From positions 1,236,001 through 1,300,000 of the forward strand of contig JADJTL010000001.1 in the NCBI GenBank assembly GCA_016711215.1: a stretch of DNA of 64,000 bases, given 5' to 3'. The notes under the pieces are model-generated. The model did no database searches and was not told the origin of the DNA. It saw nothing but the letters and a program-made list of their open reading frames with translations. Positions 63,047-64,000 of this stretch are shown in pieces; the stretch's first letter is position 1; each line of letters starts with the position of its first letter. Origin of the DNA: Pseudomonadota bacterium. Lineage in GTDB: Bacteria; Myxococcota_A; Polyangia; GCA-2747355. A program made the position numbers and the translations under genes.

Positions 63047-63934
63047 ATGCAGTCGATGACGGGTTTTGGTCGCGCCACGTTCGGCGTTGGGGGCGCCGCC
63101 TACCGTGTCGAGCTGCGCTCGCTCAACAGCCGTTTTCTCGACCTCAAGGTGCGCTTGCCCTGGTTCGATGGCGAGCTCGAAACCCGTATTTCCGCTGCAG
63201 TACGTGAACGCCTCGCGCGAGGGCGCGTCGACCTGGCGCTGTGGGATGACCAGGCTCCGGCTGGCGGCGGGGCGTCGCGGCTCGACCACGCGCTGGCGCT
63301 GCGCGCCGCCGCGGCGCTCGACGAGCTCGCTGAGCTTTGCGGCGGTGATCGCGCCTGCGCCGCGACGCTGCTTGGACCCGTTGCGGGGATCTTCACGCTC
63401 GGCGCGAGCCGACCGGAGAGTGCGGCGCTTTGGGAGGGCAGCGACGCCAAGGGCCTCCGCCACGCCCTCGGCGCGGCGCTCGACCAGCTGCTGGTGATGC
63501 GCGCCCGCGAGGGGGCGGCGCTCGCCACGGAGCTGCGGCAACAGCTCGTTCGACTGCGCACGCTGGCCGCAAAGATGGCGCCGCTCGCCGCCGAGGAGCC
63601 CTCGCGCCGACAGCGGTTGCTCGCTGGACGCTTGGCCCAGCTCGCCGCGAGCCCCGTGGACCCGCAGCGCTTGGCGCAAGAGGTCGCGATCCTCGCCGAG
63701 CGCGCGGACGTCAGCGAGGAGCTGGCGCGGCTGGAGAGCCACTTTGACCAGCTCGAGGCGGTGCTCGGGGCCGCTGAGCCGATCGGCCGGCGCCTCGAGT
63801 TCCTGCTCCAAGAGGTGCATCGCGAGCTGAATACGCTGGCCACGAAGGCGACCTCTGCGGAGCTCGGGGTGCTCGTGCTGGACGCCAAGTCCTGGCTGGA
63901 GAAGATGCGTGAGCAGGCGCAGAATGTCGAATAG
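63047..63934 (+). CDS. yicC: YicC/YloC-family endoribonuclease
   Basis: YicC proteins are RNases involved in RNA decay. The 295-residue protein begins MQSMTGFGRATFGVGG, the family N-terminus, and has LRSLNSRFLDLKVRLP near residue 25 and RERLARGRVDLAL. The C-terminal segment GRRLEFLLQEVHRELNTLATKA is also conserved, with LDAKSWLEKMREQAQNVE at the end. The start at 63047 has an AGGGAG site; longer starts (62930) are not needed. gmk often follows yicC in other bacteria but lies outside this window. Confidence 0.94.
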   Translation: MQSMTGFGRATFGVGGAAYRVELRSLNSRFLDLKVRLPWFDGELETRISAAVRERLARGRVDLALWDDQAPAGGGASRLDHALALRAAAALDELAELCGGDRACAATLLGPVAGIFTLGASRPESAALWEGSDAKGLRHALGAALDQLLVMRAREGAALATELRQQLVRLRTLAAKMAPLAAEEPSRRQRLLAGRLAQLAASPVDPQRLAQEVAILAERADVSEELARLESHFDQLEAVLGAAEPIGRRLEFLLQEVHRELNTLATKATSAELGVLVLDAKSWLEKMREQAQNVE

Positions 63935-64000
63935 GTCACGAGTGTCGAACAGGTCACATCGGTGTCGGCGCGGAAGCGGTGCCTCCTGCTGCGCGTGGCG

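Overview
The window is high-GC DNA (about 70% by eye) with dense, largely uni-copy bacterial genes. It most resembles Myxococcota (former Deltaproteobacteria). Four Hanks-type Ser/Thr kinase or pseudokinase genes, PEGA and AgmX/PglI C-terminal domains, an FHA-GAF-sigma54 activator, many lipoproteins and an RCC1-repeat lipoprotein with Cys-rich repeats all fit that group. No phage, CRISPR array or intact insertion sequence was seen.

Layout. (1) 53-3115: folP-glmM-acpS plus a small conserved-looking ORF, a housekeeping run. (2) 3130-9030: a pseudokinase with a GYF-like and AgmX-like domain, an apparently frameshifted AgmX-like lipoprotein, a 7TM-HD phosphodiesterase (PgpH type) and rnc. (3) 9038-16166: an AAA-TPR protein, a family-2 glycosyltransferase, two proteins of unknown function and a 63-residue Cys-rich protein. 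(4) 16457-34431: an ion and osmotic stress block with a CDF exporter, a CLC transporter (probably fluoride type), an OsmC peroxidase, two cation/proton antiporters, otsB and otsA (OtsA fused to a membrane sensor-like region), a GH15 hydrolase, NhaA, an APC-USP fusion, an MscS channel and an alpha/alpha-barrel protein. (5) 34508-48150: two kinases, a DEAD-box helicase, then a long minus-strand run ending (in transcription order, starting) with a kinase, a TPR-like exported protein, an FHA-GAF-sigma54 activator, two lipoproteins and a helicase. (6) 48215-54502: tRNA-Val, thrS, rpmI, rplT, ihfA, a MerR-type regulator, tRNA-Pro and surE-pcm-nlpD. The translation cluster lacks infC, pheS and pheT at their usual places, and ThrRS lacks the TGS domain. 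(7) 54553-63934: the RCC1 lipoprotein carrying a perfect 23-copy 9-bp repeat, a 165-bp palindromic element, an mrfA-mrfB-like helicase/exonuclease pair and a yicC-family RNase.

How genes work together. The stress block couples trehalose synthesis and breakdown (otsA, otsB, GH15) with Na+/H+, K+/H+, halide and pressure-relief transport, which suggests coordinated salt/osmotic adaptation. The run from 48150 down to 40059 has several 4-base start/stop overlaps, so the kinase, FHA activator and lipoproteins may form one signalling unit. surE-pcm-nlpD keeps the order known from other proteobacteria.

The most interesting leads are the membrane-sensor OtsA fusion, the perfect NAM repeat, the palindromic element with a partial second copy at another gene end, the frameshifted lipoprotein, and the MerR gene without an ordinary start codon. 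All family assignments are from reading the sequence; none has been tested by a database search.
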